NCBI GenBank assembly: GCA_046260155.1
Contig: JBJYXV010000054.1
Coordinates: 62,001-126,000 of the forward strand
Direction of reading: 5' to 3'
DNA length: 64,000 nucleotides
Source of the DNA: PFL25 sp046260155
GTDB taxonomy: Bacteria > Chloroflexota > Anaerolineae > Anaerolineales > UBA4823
Shown piece after piece: positions 16,849-25,889 of this stretch. Each line of letters opens with the position of its first letter. Within the stretch, counting starts at the first letter, position 1. The translations under genes were made by a program, and so were the position numbers. The notes below the pieces were generated by a model that searched no databases, was not told the origin of the DNA, and saw nothing but the letters and a program-made list of their open reading frames with translations.

Positions 16849-18555
16849 ATGGCAAAAAAAACTGGCGCAGAAATTTTATGGGAATGCCTTGTACGTGAGG
16901 GAGTGGAGGTGGTCTTCGGTCTACCCGGCGGTGCCATCATGCCGGTCTATGACGCAATGCTCTACTACCCGGTGCATCATGTTCTTGTTCGCCATGAACA
17001 AGGTGCTGCCCACATGGCGGATGGCTATGCACGCGCATCGGGCAAGGTTGGGGTCGCCATGTCAACTTCTGGACCAGGTGCAACCAATCTGGTCACCGGT
17101 ATCGCCACCGCGATGATGGATTCTTCACCCATCGTTTGTATCACCGGCCAGGTCCATGCACACCTGATTGGCGGCGATGCATTCCAGGAAACCGATGTGA
17201 CCGGTATCACCCTGCCGATCACCAAGCATAATTTCCTGATCACCAGCGCGGATGAAGTCGCAGAAGTAGTGCGGGAAGCTTTTTACATCGCACGTAGTGG
17301 CCGTCCGGGACCGGTTTTAATCGATTTCTGCAAGAATGCCCAGGTCGAGGAAGTCGAGTTTAGCTACCCGGAAGATATTTCTCTTCCAGGTTACCACCCG
17401 CCGAGCAGTGCCCCGCTCGAGGAGCTCGAGAAAGCAGCCGAACTTATCAACCAGGCAGAACGACCCGTGATCCTAGCTGGTCATGGCGTAATGATGTCAA
17501 ACGCCATGGAAGCACTGCAAATCTTTGCCACCAAGACGCAGACACCGGTGGCGATGACCTTGCTCGGTCTGGGCGCTTTCCCCGCATCCGATCCACTCAG
17601 CTTGGGCATGATGGGAATGCATGGCGAAGCCTACTGCAACCTGGCAATCCAGAACTCGGACCTGCTGCTGGCATTTGGCATGCGCTTCGATGATCGCGTT
17701 ACAGCCAACCTAAGAACTTATGCACCCCGAGCGCGCAAAATCCACGTCGAAATTGACCCCTCCGAGGTGCACAAGAACGTCCATGTTGACGTTCCGCTGG
17801 TTGGGGATTTAAACACCGTGCTGACCGATTTGATCCCCCTGCTTGATGAGAACGATCACGAGGATTGGCGCGCGGAAATTGAGGAATGGCGCAGCGAAAG
17901 CCAATCCCGGGATATCCTGTACTGGTCTCATGATGACAAGCTCTATACCGCTCACGTCATCCGGGATATCTGGGAAGCGACTGGCGGGAATGCGATCCTC
18001 ACCACTGGAGTAGGACAGCACCAGATGTGGTCTGCCCAATATTACTGCTTCGAAAAGCCAAATCGCCTGATTACCTCCGGCGGAGCAGGAACCATGGGGT
18101 TCGGTTTACCAGCCACCATCGGTGCCTGGTTTGCTCAGCCCGATCAGGAGGTCTGGCTGGTGGACGGAGACGGCAGCTTCCAGATGACCCAGGCAGAATT
18201 ATCCACGGCAGTCCAGGAAGGCGCCAATATCAAGATCGCCATTATGAACAATCACTTTTTAGGAATGGTGCGCCAGTGGCAGGAATTCTTCTTCGATAGC
18301 CGCTACTCTGGCACCCCTATGAATGGACCGGATTTTGTGAAGATCGCCGAAGCGCACGGCATCCCTGGCAGGCAAATCTCCACACCAGGGGATGTTCACC
18401 CCGCAATTGAGTTCGCCCGCCAGACTCAAGGTCCAGTGGTTTTAGAGTTCCTGGTTGAAAAAGAAGAGGCCGTATACCCGATGGTTCCCACAGGCGCAGA
18501 TCTCGACAAGATGATCCGCCGCCCGGTTCGCGAGCAGCCCCAGGCTGCTGATTGA
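16849..18555 (+). CDS. ilvB: Acetolactate synthase, catalytic (large) subunit
   Basis: 568 residues. The ThDP enzyme joins two pyruvates to acetolactate, or pyruvate plus 2-oxobutyrate to acetohydroxybutyrate. The N-terminal Pyr domain has VVFGLPGGAIMPVYDA and RHEQGAAHMADGYARASGKVGV (with the catalytic Glu); the central FAD/DHS domain has GMRFDDRVT; the C-terminal PP domain has the ThDP-magnesium motif GDGSFQMTQAELSTAV..NIKIAIMNN and GMVRQWQEFF. The frame is open upstream, but ATG 16849 with GAGGT gives the standard start (MAKKTGAEIL). It is followed after 11 bases by its regulatory subunit. Confidence 0.96.
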   Translation: MAKKTGAEILWECLVREGVEVVFGLPGGAIMPVYDAMLYYPVHHVLVRHEQGAAHMADGYARASGKVGVAMSTSGPGATNLVTGIATAMMDSSPIVCITGQVHAHLIGGDAFQETDVTGITLPITKHNFLITSADEVAEVVREAFYIARSGRPGPVLIDFCKNAQVEEVEFSYPEDISLPGYHPPSSAPLEELEKAAELINQAERPVILAGHGVMMSNAMEALQIFATKTQTPVAMTLLGLGAFPASDPLSLGMMGMHGEAYCNLAIQNSDLLLAFGMRFDDRVTANLRTYAPRARKIHVEIDPSEVHKNVHVDVPLVGDLNTVLTDLIPLLDENDHEDWRAEIEEWRSESQSRDILYWSHDDKLYTAHVIRDIWEATGGNAILTTGVGQHQMWSAQYYCFEKPNRLITSGGAGTMGFGLPATIGAWFAQPDQEVWLVDGDGSFQMTQAELSTAVQEGANIKIAIMNNHFLGMVRQWQEFFFDSRYSGTPMNGPDFVKIAEAHGIPGRQISTPGDVHPAIEFARQTQGPVVLEFLVEKEEAVYPMVPTGADLDKMIRRPVREQPQAAD

Positions 18556-18566
18556 AGGAGGAAAAA

Positions 18567-19094
18567 ATGCAGCAACTTACCCTGATCGCTTTGGTCGAGA
18601 ATAAGCCCGGTGTGCTTAACCGGGTTGCATCCCTGTTCAGGCGCCGGAATTTCAATATTGAATCATTAAATGTTGGGCGGACCGAAAAACCAGATATCTC
18701 ACGCATGACCATCGTGCTAGAGAATGGGAATGTGGATGCCCGCAAAGCAGAAGCAAATCTCTACAAGCTCGTGAATGTAATCGATGTTCAGGATGTGACC
18801 AATCAACCTGCTGTTACAAGGGATTTAGCCTTGATCAAGGTCGCCGCCACCTCAGAACAGCGAGCTGAGATCGCCAACCTAGCAGCGATTTTCCGGGCGC
18901 GCATCGTCGATGTCGCCCCAGATTCGGTAATCGTAGAAATCACCGGAACAGAAGATAAGATCGAAGGTTTGATGGAATTACTGACCCCGATGGGCATACA
19001 GGAAATGGTGCGCACAGGACAGGTGGCAATGATGCGCGGCACTGCATCAGGTGTTCGCTACGCACCGCGCGGGAATGGTCACTATAAATCATAA
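18567..19094 (+). CDS. ilvN: Acetolactate synthase, regulatory (small) subunit
   Basis: 175 residues, the normal length of the two-domain form. The N-terminal ACT domain (LTLIALVENKPGVLNRVASLF, RNFNIESLNVGRTE) binds Val for feedback and activates the large subunit; the C-terminal half (DLALIKVAATSEQRAEI, DVAPDSVIVEITG) is the second ferredoxin-like domain. ATG 18567 is preceded by AAGGAGG; the upstream TTG at 18552 in frame would include that ribosome site and is rejected. Confidence 0.95.
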   Translation: MQQLTLIALVENKPGVLNRVASLFRRRNFNIESLNVGRTEKPDISRMTIVLENGNVDARKAEANLYKLVNVIDVQDVTNQPAVTRDLALIKVAATSEQRAEIANLAAIFRARIVDVAPDSVIVEITGTEDKIEGLMELLTPMGIQEMVRTGQVAMMRGTASGVRYAPRGNGHYKS

Positions 19095-19157
19095 ATACCC
19101 CGGATTATTGACATTGCCGGAGCGAAAATAAACCTACTGACACCAAAAGGAAACTAT

Positions 19158-20171
19158 ATGGCAACAATTTACTACGACCAGGATGCAGATCCCTCTTTGA
19201 TCCGCAGCAAGAAGGTAGCAGTGATTGGCTACGGCTCACAGGGACATGCGCATGCTTTGAATTTACGGGACAGCGGGGTGGAGGTGGTTGTTGGCCTGCG
19301 ACCCGAGTCCAGATCATGGGGACCTGCAGAAGCTGCAGGTCTGACGCTGCTTCCCGTCGATAAAGCTGCCCAATGGGCGGATACGATTATGCTCTTAACC
19401 CCGGACACAACCCAACCCGCAATTTATCGATCCATGATTGCCCCCTACCTGACTGAAGGAAAGACTTTCATGTTTGCACACGGGTTCAATATCCGCTATG
19501 AAACCATCCAGCCACCGGCGAATGTAGACGTGAGCATGGTGGCACCCAAAGCCCCGGGGCACCGGGTGCGCGAGCTGTACCTGGAAGGAGAAGGAACGCC
19601 TTCCTTACTGGCGGTTCACCAGGATTTCACCGGACATGCAAAAGCCAATGCGATCTCTTATGCACAGGCACTGGGTTCCACCCGTGCAGGGGTGGTTGAA
19701 ACAACATTCAAAGAAGAAACAGAAACGGATTTATTTGGTGAACAAGCCGTCCTTTGTGGCGGGGTCTCGAGTCTGGTTAAGGCTGGTTTTGAAGTCCTTG
19801 TGGAGGCGGGTTACCAACCCGAGCTTGCTTATTTCGAGTGCATGCACGAGCTGAAGTTAATTGTTGACCTGATGTACCGAGGCGGGCTGAATTACATGCG
19901 TTATTCGGTTTCTGATACCGCTGAACACGGTGACTATACCGGTGGACCAAAGATCATCACCGAAGAGACCAAGTATGTCATGCACCAGATGCTGAGTGAT
20001 ATCCAAGATGGCACCTATGCTGAAACCTGGATCAAAGAAAATGAGGCAGGGCGTCCCTGGTTCAACGAACAACGTAAAAAAGAACAAAACCACATGATTG
20101 AAACCGTTGGAGCAGACCTGCGCGAGATGATGCCCTTCATTGATCCGGTTACGGTTAAAGCGGGTGAATAG
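19158..20171 (+). CDS. ilvC: Ketol-acid reductoisomerase (NADPH, class I)
   Basis: 337 residues, class I length. It isomerises and reduces acetolactate or acetohydroxybutyrate. The Rossmann motif is VIGYGSQGHAHALNLRDSG; the cofactor loop GLRPESRSW carries Arg and Ser residues expected for NADPH. The C-terminal knotted domain has the magnesium ligands in ETDLFGEQAVLCGG and the E..E pair in YFECMHELKLIVDLMYRGG. Start ATG 19158 with AAGGAAA upstream. Fourth gene of the operon; 38 bases before leuA. Confidence 0.96.
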   Translation: MATIYYDQDADPSLIRSKKVAVIGYGSQGHAHALNLRDSGVEVVVGLRPESRSWGPAEAAGLTLLPVDKAAQWADTIMLLTPDTTQPAIYRSMIAPYLTEGKTFMFAHGFNIRYETIQPPANVDVSMVAPKAPGHRVRELYLEGEGTPSLLAVHQDFTGHAKANAISYAQALGSTRAGVVETTFKEETETDLFGEQAVLCGGVSSLVKAGFEVLVEAGYQPELAYFECMHELKLIVDLMYRGGLNYMRYSVSDTAEHGDYTGGPKIITEETKYVMHQMLSDIQDGTYAETWIKENEAGRPWFNEQRKKEQNHMIETVGADLREMMPFIDPVTVKAGE

Positions 20172-20209
20172 AAACCCTGAACACACAGGGTGATGAGTGA
20201 GAGGTAGAT

Positions 20210-21880
20210 ATGGATCCGAATTACGTCCGCATATTCGATACAACCTTACGGGACGGGGAACAATCACCTGGCGCGACCCTGACCTCTGCAGAGAAAGTTG
20301 AGATCGCCCGTGGTTTAACTCGCCTAGGGGTGGACGTGATCGAGGCTGGTTTTCCCGCGGCTTCACCCGATGACTTGGAGGGAGTGCGCAGAATTGCGCT
20401 TGAAGTCGGGAATCCGTATACCGATGACGAAAATCAGCACATCCGGGTTCCGATCATCTGTGGTCTTGCCCGTGCATCCAAGAAAGACATAGACGCTGCC
20501 TGGGAGGCAATCAAACACGCCGCCAAACCACGCATTCACACGTTCCTGGCAACCTCTCCAATTCACATGCAATACAAATTGCGCATGGATCCTGAACAGG
20601 TTGTGAACCAGGTGCGGGAGATGGTGGCATATGCAAAATCTTATTGTGATGACATCGAATTTTCTCCTGAAGATGCTGGACGCAGTGATCCTGAGTTTCT
20701 ATATCTGGTGCTGGGTGAAGCGATCAAAGAGGGTGCGACAACCCTCAACATCCCCGACACAGTCGGGTATACGACTCCAGATGAATTCGGCAGCTTGATC
20801 AAAGGCATCATGGAAAACACTCCAGGGATCGACCAGGCGATTCTCTCAGTCCACTGCCACAACGATCTGGGGTTAGCTACTGCAAACACCCTGGCAGGTA
20901 TTCAACAAGGAGCCCGGCAAGTTGAGGTCACGGTCAATGGCATCGGCGAAAGAGCTGGCAACACATCTCTCGAAGAGGTAGTGATGACACTGTCCACCCG
21001 GAGAGCAGTTTACAAACTTGATCTGGGAATTGACACGACCCAAATCGCACGGGTCAGCCGGATGGTCTCCAACTATACCGGCATTCCAGTTCAACCAAAT
21101 AAAGCCATTGTCGGCGCGAATGCCTTTGCTCACGAAGCAGGCATCCACCAGGATGGCATGCTCAAGCACAACCAGACTTACGAGATCATGCTGCCGGAGA
21201 CCGTCGGACTGTATCGCTCGAAGCTGGTGCTGGGAAAACACTCGGGACGCCACGCGCTCAAAGCTCACCTTCAAGAGATGGGTTATGAGCTAACCCAGCA
21301 AGACTTGGACAGCACCTTCGAACGTTATAAGGAGCTGGCTGACAAAAAGAAAACCATCAGTGATGCTGACCTGGAAGCATTGATTGAAGATCAAACCTAC
21401 CTTTCTCATGAAATATATACGCTGGATGGACTCCAGGTAGCCTGCGGGACAATGGGTATGCCGACCGCAACAGTACGCCTCCTCGGACCCGATGAGCAAC
21501 TGCACATCCATGCCGCAGTTGGTACCGGTCCGGTCCATGCGGTGTACCAGGCCATCGATGCCATCGTTGGAGTTCCAAACACCCTGGTTGAGTTCAACAT
21601 CCATGCAGTAACGGAAGGTATTGATGCCATGGGTGAGGTCACTGTCCGCCTCCAGGCGGATAATGGACATATACCCCAACGCACATCACCCCAAAATGGC
21701 CAAATCCACAGACGAACTTTCGGCGGTTATGGCGCGGACACCGATATCATCGTCGCCAGCGCGAAAGCATATTTAGCAGCCTTGAACAAGCTGTTGGTCG
21801 CAACTGGTAAATACCGCTTCAACAGTCCCTCTCCCGAGCAATCGACAATCTCCCTGAGCATTGAAAGGAGTACAACATGA
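20210..21880 (+). CDS. leuA: 2-isopropylmalate synthase
   Basis: 556 residues. It condenses 2-oxoisovalerate and acetyl-CoA, the first committed step to leucine. The TIM barrel opens with VRIFDTTLRDGEQSPGATL (metal-binding Asp), contains VSVHCHNDLGLATAN-type SVHCHNDLGLATANTLAG with the two His ligands, and NGIGERAGNTSLEEVVM. The C-terminal regulatory LeuA dimer domain (about residues 400-540) is present, so Leu feedback is expected. Ribosome site GAGAGG precedes ATG 20210. Its stop overlaps the start of the small gene behind it (ATGA). Confidence 0.95.
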   Translation: MDPNYVRIFDTTLRDGEQSPGATLTSAEKVEIARGLTRLGVDVIEAGFPAASPDDLEGVRRIALEVGNPYTDDENQHIRVPIICGLARASKKDIDAAWEAIKHAAKPRIHTFLATSPIHMQYKLRMDPEQVVNQVREMVAYAKSYCDDIEFSPEDAGRSDPEFLYLVLGEAIKEGATTLNIPDTVGYTTPDEFGSLIKGIMENTPGIDQAILSVHCHNDLGLATANTLAGIQQGARQVEVTVNGIGERAGNTSLEEVVMTLSTRRAVYKLDLGIDTTQIARVSRMVSNYTGIPVQPNKAIVGANAFAHEAGIHQDGMLKHNQTYEIMLPETVGLYRSKLVLGKHSGRHALKAHLQEMGYELTQQDLDSTFERYKELADKKKTISDADLEALIEDQTYLSHEIYTLDGLQVACGTMGMPTATVRLLGPDEQLHIHAAVGTGPVHAVYQAIDAIVGVPNTLVEFNIHAVTEGIDAMGEVTVRLQADNGHIPQRTSPQNGQIHRRTFGGYGADTDIIVASAKAYLAALNKLLVATGKYRFNSPSPEQSTISLSIERSTT

Positions 21881-22146
21881 ACCCACAAATGAAAGGTCAG
21901 CAGGAAGAAAACCACCTCTCTAGCACGGTTTCCTTCAAAGAGCCAAGGACAATCCCTGAAAAATGGGATGTATCTGCATTCACCTCCAGTAGAAATCCAA
22001 ACCTGAATGGCGCTAATGACTCGCCAGATGGACAAGCGGACCAGGTCATCAATGATAATCAGGAAAGCAGCACCAGCTGCTGCCCGGAATCATTCCCACA
22101 ACCAAGGACGATCCCTGGAAATTGGGACATTTACGGCTTGAAATAA
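21877..22146 (+). CDS. Small unknown protein with two PRTIP-x2-WD motifs, inside the leucine operon
   Basis: 89 residues, not recognised. The ATG overlaps the leuA stop by 4 bases (ATGA), and GAAAGGAG lies just upstream, so translation is well supported. The protein is polar, low in hydrophobic residues and rich in Asn, Ser, Glu and Gln, so probably disordered between two repeats: SFKEPRTIPEKWDVSAF (19-35) and SFPQPRTIPGNWDIYGL (72-88). Identical positions are S, F, P, R, T, I, P, W, D. A CC pair (68-69) lies before the second repeat. It looks like a two-site short linear motif or docking peptide; binding to LeuA, LeuC or another partner is speculation. Confidence 0.75.
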   Translation: MNPQMKGQQEENHLSSTVSFKEPRTIPEKWDVSAFTSSRNPNLNGANDSPDGQADQVINDNQESSTSCCPESFPQPRTIPGNWDIYGLK

Positions 22147-22227
22147 TCGGGCATCAGCAAGGGGATTCTCAATATTATTGCGATCCTCGTAAGATGCTAA
22201 TCCTGCTTTTGGATTCGATCGAAAATT

Positions 22228-23640
22228 ATGCGGCAAGCAAAAACACTCTTCGATAAGATTTGGGATCGGCACATGGTAGCGCAGGAGGCTGAGACGCCTG
22301 CGATCCTATATATCGATCTGCACCTGGTGCATGAAGTTACCTCACCTCAGGCATTCAGCGACCTGCGTGACAGAGGTCTGCCTGTGCGCAGGCCAGATCG
22401 CACAATTGCTACCATGGACCACTCTACACCAACCAGTAGTTTGGATCTGCCCATGATCGATGCTATGGCAGCAAACCAGCTCCAGCAGCTGCAGTCTAAC
22501 TGCCAGGATTTTGGTATCCCGTTATATAATCTCAAAGATCCAATGCGGGGTATTGTGCACGTGATCGGACCTGAACTGGGTTTAACTCAACCAGGAATGA
22601 CCATTGTATGCGGTGACAGTCATACCGCGACCCATGGTGCATTTGGAGCGCTGGCCTTCGGGATAGGAACGAGCGAAGTTGCGCATGTCTTAGCTACCCA
22701 ATGTCTCTTGCAGAGCAAACCGCAAACCTGCCTAGTCAATTTTAACGGCACGCTAGGTGAATTCGTTACCGCCAAAGATATGATCCTCGCTCTCATTGCA
22801 GAAATCGGAATCGGGGGCGGGACGGGTTATGTGTTCGAGTACAGCGGCCAAGCTGTGCAAACTCTGTCCATGGATGGCCGCATGACCCTTTGCAATATGT
22901 CAATTGAAGCGGGGGCGCGGGCGGGCATGATCGCCCCAGATAACACAACTTTCGAGTACCTGGCAGGTAGAAAATTCGCACCCCAGGGACCGGCCTGGGA
23001 AACAGCAATTGAAACCTGGAGTAAATTACCATCCGAACCTGGTGCGGAATTTGACAAAGTTATCGACATCGATATATCCAATCTTGAGCCAATGGTTACC
23101 TACGGGACCAATCCAGGCATGGGAATCCCTATCAGCCAGCAGATACCAGATCCAATGAATGAAAAAGATGCGCTCAAGCGAGGTGCTCTCGAGAAAGCAC
23201 TGAGCTACATGGATCTTCAGCCAGGGACGCCGATCTTAGAGAAACCGGTTGATGTCGTTTTCATCGGCAGCTGCACCAATTCCCGTATTTCGGATCTACG
23301 CATGGCTGCCAAAATACTTGAGGGCCGCCACGTGGCAGAAGGGGTACGCATGCTGGTGGTGCCCGGGTCCGAAAGTGTACGCCGTCAGGCGGAGGCAGAG
23401 GGATTAGATCGGGTATTTACGCAAGCTGGCGGTGAATGGCGCTACGCTGGTTGCAGCATGTGCATCGCCATGAATGGAGATCAGCTGCAGCCCGGCCAAT
23501 ACGCGATCAGCACCAGCAACCGCAACTTCGAAGGCAGGCAGGGGAAAGGCGGGCGCACATTCTTAGCCAGCCCACTGACAGCAGCAGCTAGTGCCCTCAC
23601 CGGGCGCGTTACAGATCCCAGGCAGGTTGGGAAATTTTAA
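22228..23640 (+). CDS. leuC: 3-isopropylmalate dehydratase large subunit
   Basis: 470 residues, the bacterial LeuC length. With LeuD it isomerises 2- to 3-isopropylmalate, and in the citramalate route citramalate to 3-methylmalate. Aconitase-family motifs: TLFDKIWDRH, TIATMDHSTPT, VCGDSHTATHGAFGALAFGIGTSEV, and the three Fe-S Cys in IGSCTNSRISDL and AGCSMCIAMN. RNFEGRQGKGGRTFLASP is the C-terminal signature. No ribosome site is visible in front of ATG 22228, and an 81-base gap precedes it, so translation may be re-initiated or leuC may have extra control. Confidence 0.95.
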   Translation: MRQAKTLFDKIWDRHMVAQEAETPAILYIDLHLVHEVTSPQAFSDLRDRGLPVRRPDRTIATMDHSTPTSSLDLPMIDAMAANQLQQLQSNCQDFGIPLYNLKDPMRGIVHVIGPELGLTQPGMTIVCGDSHTATHGAFGALAFGIGTSEVAHVLATQCLLQSKPQTCLVNFNGTLGEFVTAKDMILALIAEIGIGGGTGYVFEYSGQAVQTLSMDGRMTLCNMSIEAGARAGMIAPDNTTFEYLAGRKFAPQGPAWETAIETWSKLPSEPGAEFDKVIDIDISNLEPMVTYGTNPGMGIPISQQIPDPMNEKDALKRGALEKALSYMDLQPGTPILEKPVDVVFIGSCTNSRISDLRMAAKILEGRHVAEGVRMLVVPGSESVRRQAEAEGLDRVFTQAGGEWRYAGCSMCIAMNGDQLQPGQYAISTSNRNFEGRQGKGGRTFLASPLTAAASALTGRVTDPRQVGKF

Positions 23641-23680
23641 TTCGGAACCAAATTACACGGATGGAATAATAGTTCAATCG

Positions 23681-24271
23681 ATGCAGCCCTTCAAATCTCT
23701 TACCTCGAAAGTTATCCCGCTCCCACTCAACAACATTGACACGGACCAGATCATCCCCGCGCGCTACCTTAAGGTCACCGATAAGAATGGCCTGGTAGAA
23801 GGATTGTTTTCCGGCTGGCGATACCTCGCAAGTGGACAGCCAGATCCAGGTTTTCCTCTTAATGATGAAAAATACCAGGATGCGCAAATCCTGATTGCCG
23901 GGGATAATTTTGGCTGCGGTTCCTCTCGCGAACATGCACCCTGGGCGCTGGTTGGGTGGGGTTTGCGGGCTGTGATCAGCACTTCATTTGCCGATATTTT
24001 CCAAAACAATGCCCTCAAAAACGGATTGCTGACGGTAGCTGTGGATACGGAGATACATAGCAGGATGATGGAAAATATTGAACGTGATCCTGAACTCCAG
24101 GTAACCATCGACCTCCCTTCCCAGCAATTAAGATTACCGGATGGAAGCTCCTTCAATTTCCCAATCGATCCATTCAGTAAAACTTGCTTGATTGAAGGTG
24201 TCGATCAAATGGGGTACCTGCTTATGCGTTCAGATAAGATCGAGATTTTTGAGCAGGTTAACGGGCTGTAG
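23681..24271 (+). CDS. leuD: 3-isopropylmalate dehydratase small subunit
   Basis: 196 residues, normal for bacterial LeuD. Motifs: VIPLPLNNIDTDQIIPARYLK near the start, ILIAGDNFGCGSSREHAPWAL (substrate-binding Ser and Arg), SFADIFQNNALKNGLL. The reading frame is open 90 bases upstream and overlaps leuC, but ATG 23681 gives the family N terminus (MQPFKSLTSKVIP). No clear ribosome site is present, so coupling to leuC 40 bases upstream is likely. Confidence 0.94.
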   Translation: MQPFKSLTSKVIPLPLNNIDTDQIIPARYLKVTDKNGLVEGLFSGWRYLASGQPDPGFPLNDEKYQDAQILIAGDNFGCGSSREHAPWALVGWGLRAVISTSFADIFQNNALKNGLLTVAVDTEIHSRMMENIERDPELQVTIDLPSQQLRLPDGSSFNFPIDPFSKTCLIEGVDQMGYLLMRSDKIEIFEQVNGL

Positions 24272-24296
24272 GGGTTTGGAAGGAGGAACAGGTTCA

Positions 24297-25889
24297 ATGG
24301 ATCAGGTTTATCTCTATGACACCACACTGCGAGATGGCACCCAGCGCGAAGGGATCTCTCTTTCAGTTGACGATAAATTGAAAATCGCGCAGCGTTTAGA
24401 TGATTTCGGTGTCCATTACATCGAAGGCGGTTGGCCTGGTTCTAACCCAAAAGACGCAGAGTTTTTTGAACGTGCACAGGACATTCACTTCCAGCATGCA
24501 AAGTTGGCAGCCTTTGGGTCAACCCTTAAGAAGGACAAGCTGCCCGAGGATGATATCAACATCCAAATGCTGCTCCAGGCTGGTACCCCTGTTGTGACCC
24601 TCGTCGGAAAAAGTTGGGATCTCCATGTGACTGAGGTTTTGGAAACCAGCCTGAGTAAAAACCTGGAGATGATCGCTGGAAGTGTCGCCTATTTCGTTGC
24701 ACGCGGGAAGGAAGTCGTGTACGATGCAGAGCATTTCTTTGATGGGTATAAGGCCAATCCAGATTATGCGTTGAAAACTCTGTCTGCAGCCACCGAAAAT
24801 GGGGCTCAAATCGTTGTGCTCTGCGACACAAATGGTGGGACTCTGCCCTGGGAGATCGAAGAAATCTGTAAAAAGGTCGGCCAGAAGATCGACGCGCCTT
24901 ATGGCATCCATGCCCATGATGACGGAGGCTGTGGCGTTGCCAACACCCTAGCAGCGGTCCGGGTTGGTGCAGTACAGGTACAGGGCACGATCAATGGGTA
25001 TGGTGAGAGGGTTGGTAATGCAAACCTGACCACGATTATCCCTGATATACAGCTAAAGATGGCTAAATTCTGCCTTCCAGAAGAAAAAATCAAGCAACTC
25101 ACCGATTTATCGTACTACGTAGCTGAAGTTGCAAACCTGCCTCATGATAAGCATTATCCTTATGTCGGCTCCAGTGCATTTGCCCACAAAGGGGGGATTC
25201 ACGTCGCGGCAATGCTGAAAACTGAACAATCCTACCAGCACATTGATCCCAGCCTGGTCGGCAATCAGCGCCGAACCCTGGTTTCCGAGCTTTCCGGCCG
25301 CGGTAACGTGCTGGACAAGTCTCGCCAGCTCGGTTTGAATGTTGATGGGGAACAGGCGAAGGTTGTATTGGCGAATATTAAATCTTTGGAAGCCCAGGGA
25401 TTTACTTTTGAGAGTGCCGAGGGTTCTCTGAATGTAATGTTACAAAAACTACAGCCAAGTTACCAGCCACCTTTCGAGCTGATCGATTTCACCGTAGTCG
25501 TGGAACATCGCCAGGGCCGCGGTATGCTGGCGGAGGCAACCGTGAAAGTCCGCATTGGAGATGAAATCGTCCACACTGCCGCAGATGGTAACGGTCCTGT
25601 CAGCGCTTTAGATGCAGCCCTGCGGAAAGCCCTGGTTGATATCTATCCTCAGCTGGCTGATGTCCGTCTCAGCGACTATAAGGTGAGGATATTGGACAGC
25701 GAGAGCGGGACATCCGCCGCGGTACGGGTACTGATCGACACCAAGAACGGCACCCGGCAGTGGGGTACAGTTGGTGCCAGCCCAAACATTATCGAGGCCA
25801 GCTGGCGAGCGCTCTCTGATAGCCTGGAATATGCCCTGCTGAACGGAACCAGCAAAGCGGCCAAGGTGAAGGAAAACCATGAGAGCTGA
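24297..25889 (+). CDS. cimA: (R)-citramalate synthase
   Basis: 530 residues. It condenses pyruvate and acetyl-CoA to citramalate, giving 2-oxobutyrate for isoleucine without threonine deaminase. Compared with LeuA, the barrel start reads YLYDTTLRDGTQREGISLSV and continues HYIEGGWPGSNPKD, a pattern of the CimA/2-isopropylmalate-synthase-like group; GIHAHDDGGCGVANTLAAV holds the metal His pair, and FAHKGGIHV is the linker. A C-terminal LeuA-type regulatory domain is present (about 400-520). ATG 24297 follows AAGGAGG. Its position between leuD and leuB fits the shared pathway, since LeuCD and LeuB also act on citramalate products. Confidence 0.9.
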   Translation: MDQVYLYDTTLRDGTQREGISLSVDDKLKIAQRLDDFGVHYIEGGWPGSNPKDAEFFERAQDIHFQHAKLAAFGSTLKKDKLPEDDINIQMLLQAGTPVVTLVGKSWDLHVTEVLETSLSKNLEMIAGSVAYFVARGKEVVYDAEHFFDGYKANPDYALKTLSAATENGAQIVVLCDTNGGTLPWEIEEICKKVGQKIDAPYGIHAHDDGGCGVANTLAAVRVGAVQVQGTINGYGERVGNANLTTIIPDIQLKMAKFCLPEEKIKQLTDLSYYVAEVANLPHDKHYPYVGSSAFAHKGGIHVAAMLKTEQSYQHIDPSLVGNQRRTLVSELSGRGNVLDKSRQLGLNVDGEQAKVVLANIKSLEAQGFTFESAEGSLNVMLQKLQPSYQPPFELIDFTVVVEHRQGRGMLAEATVKVRIGDEIVHTAADGNGPVSALDAALRKALVDIYPQLADVRLSDYKVRILDSESGTSAAVRVLIDTKNGTRQWGTVGASPNIIEASWRALSDSLEYALLNGTSKAAKVKENHES

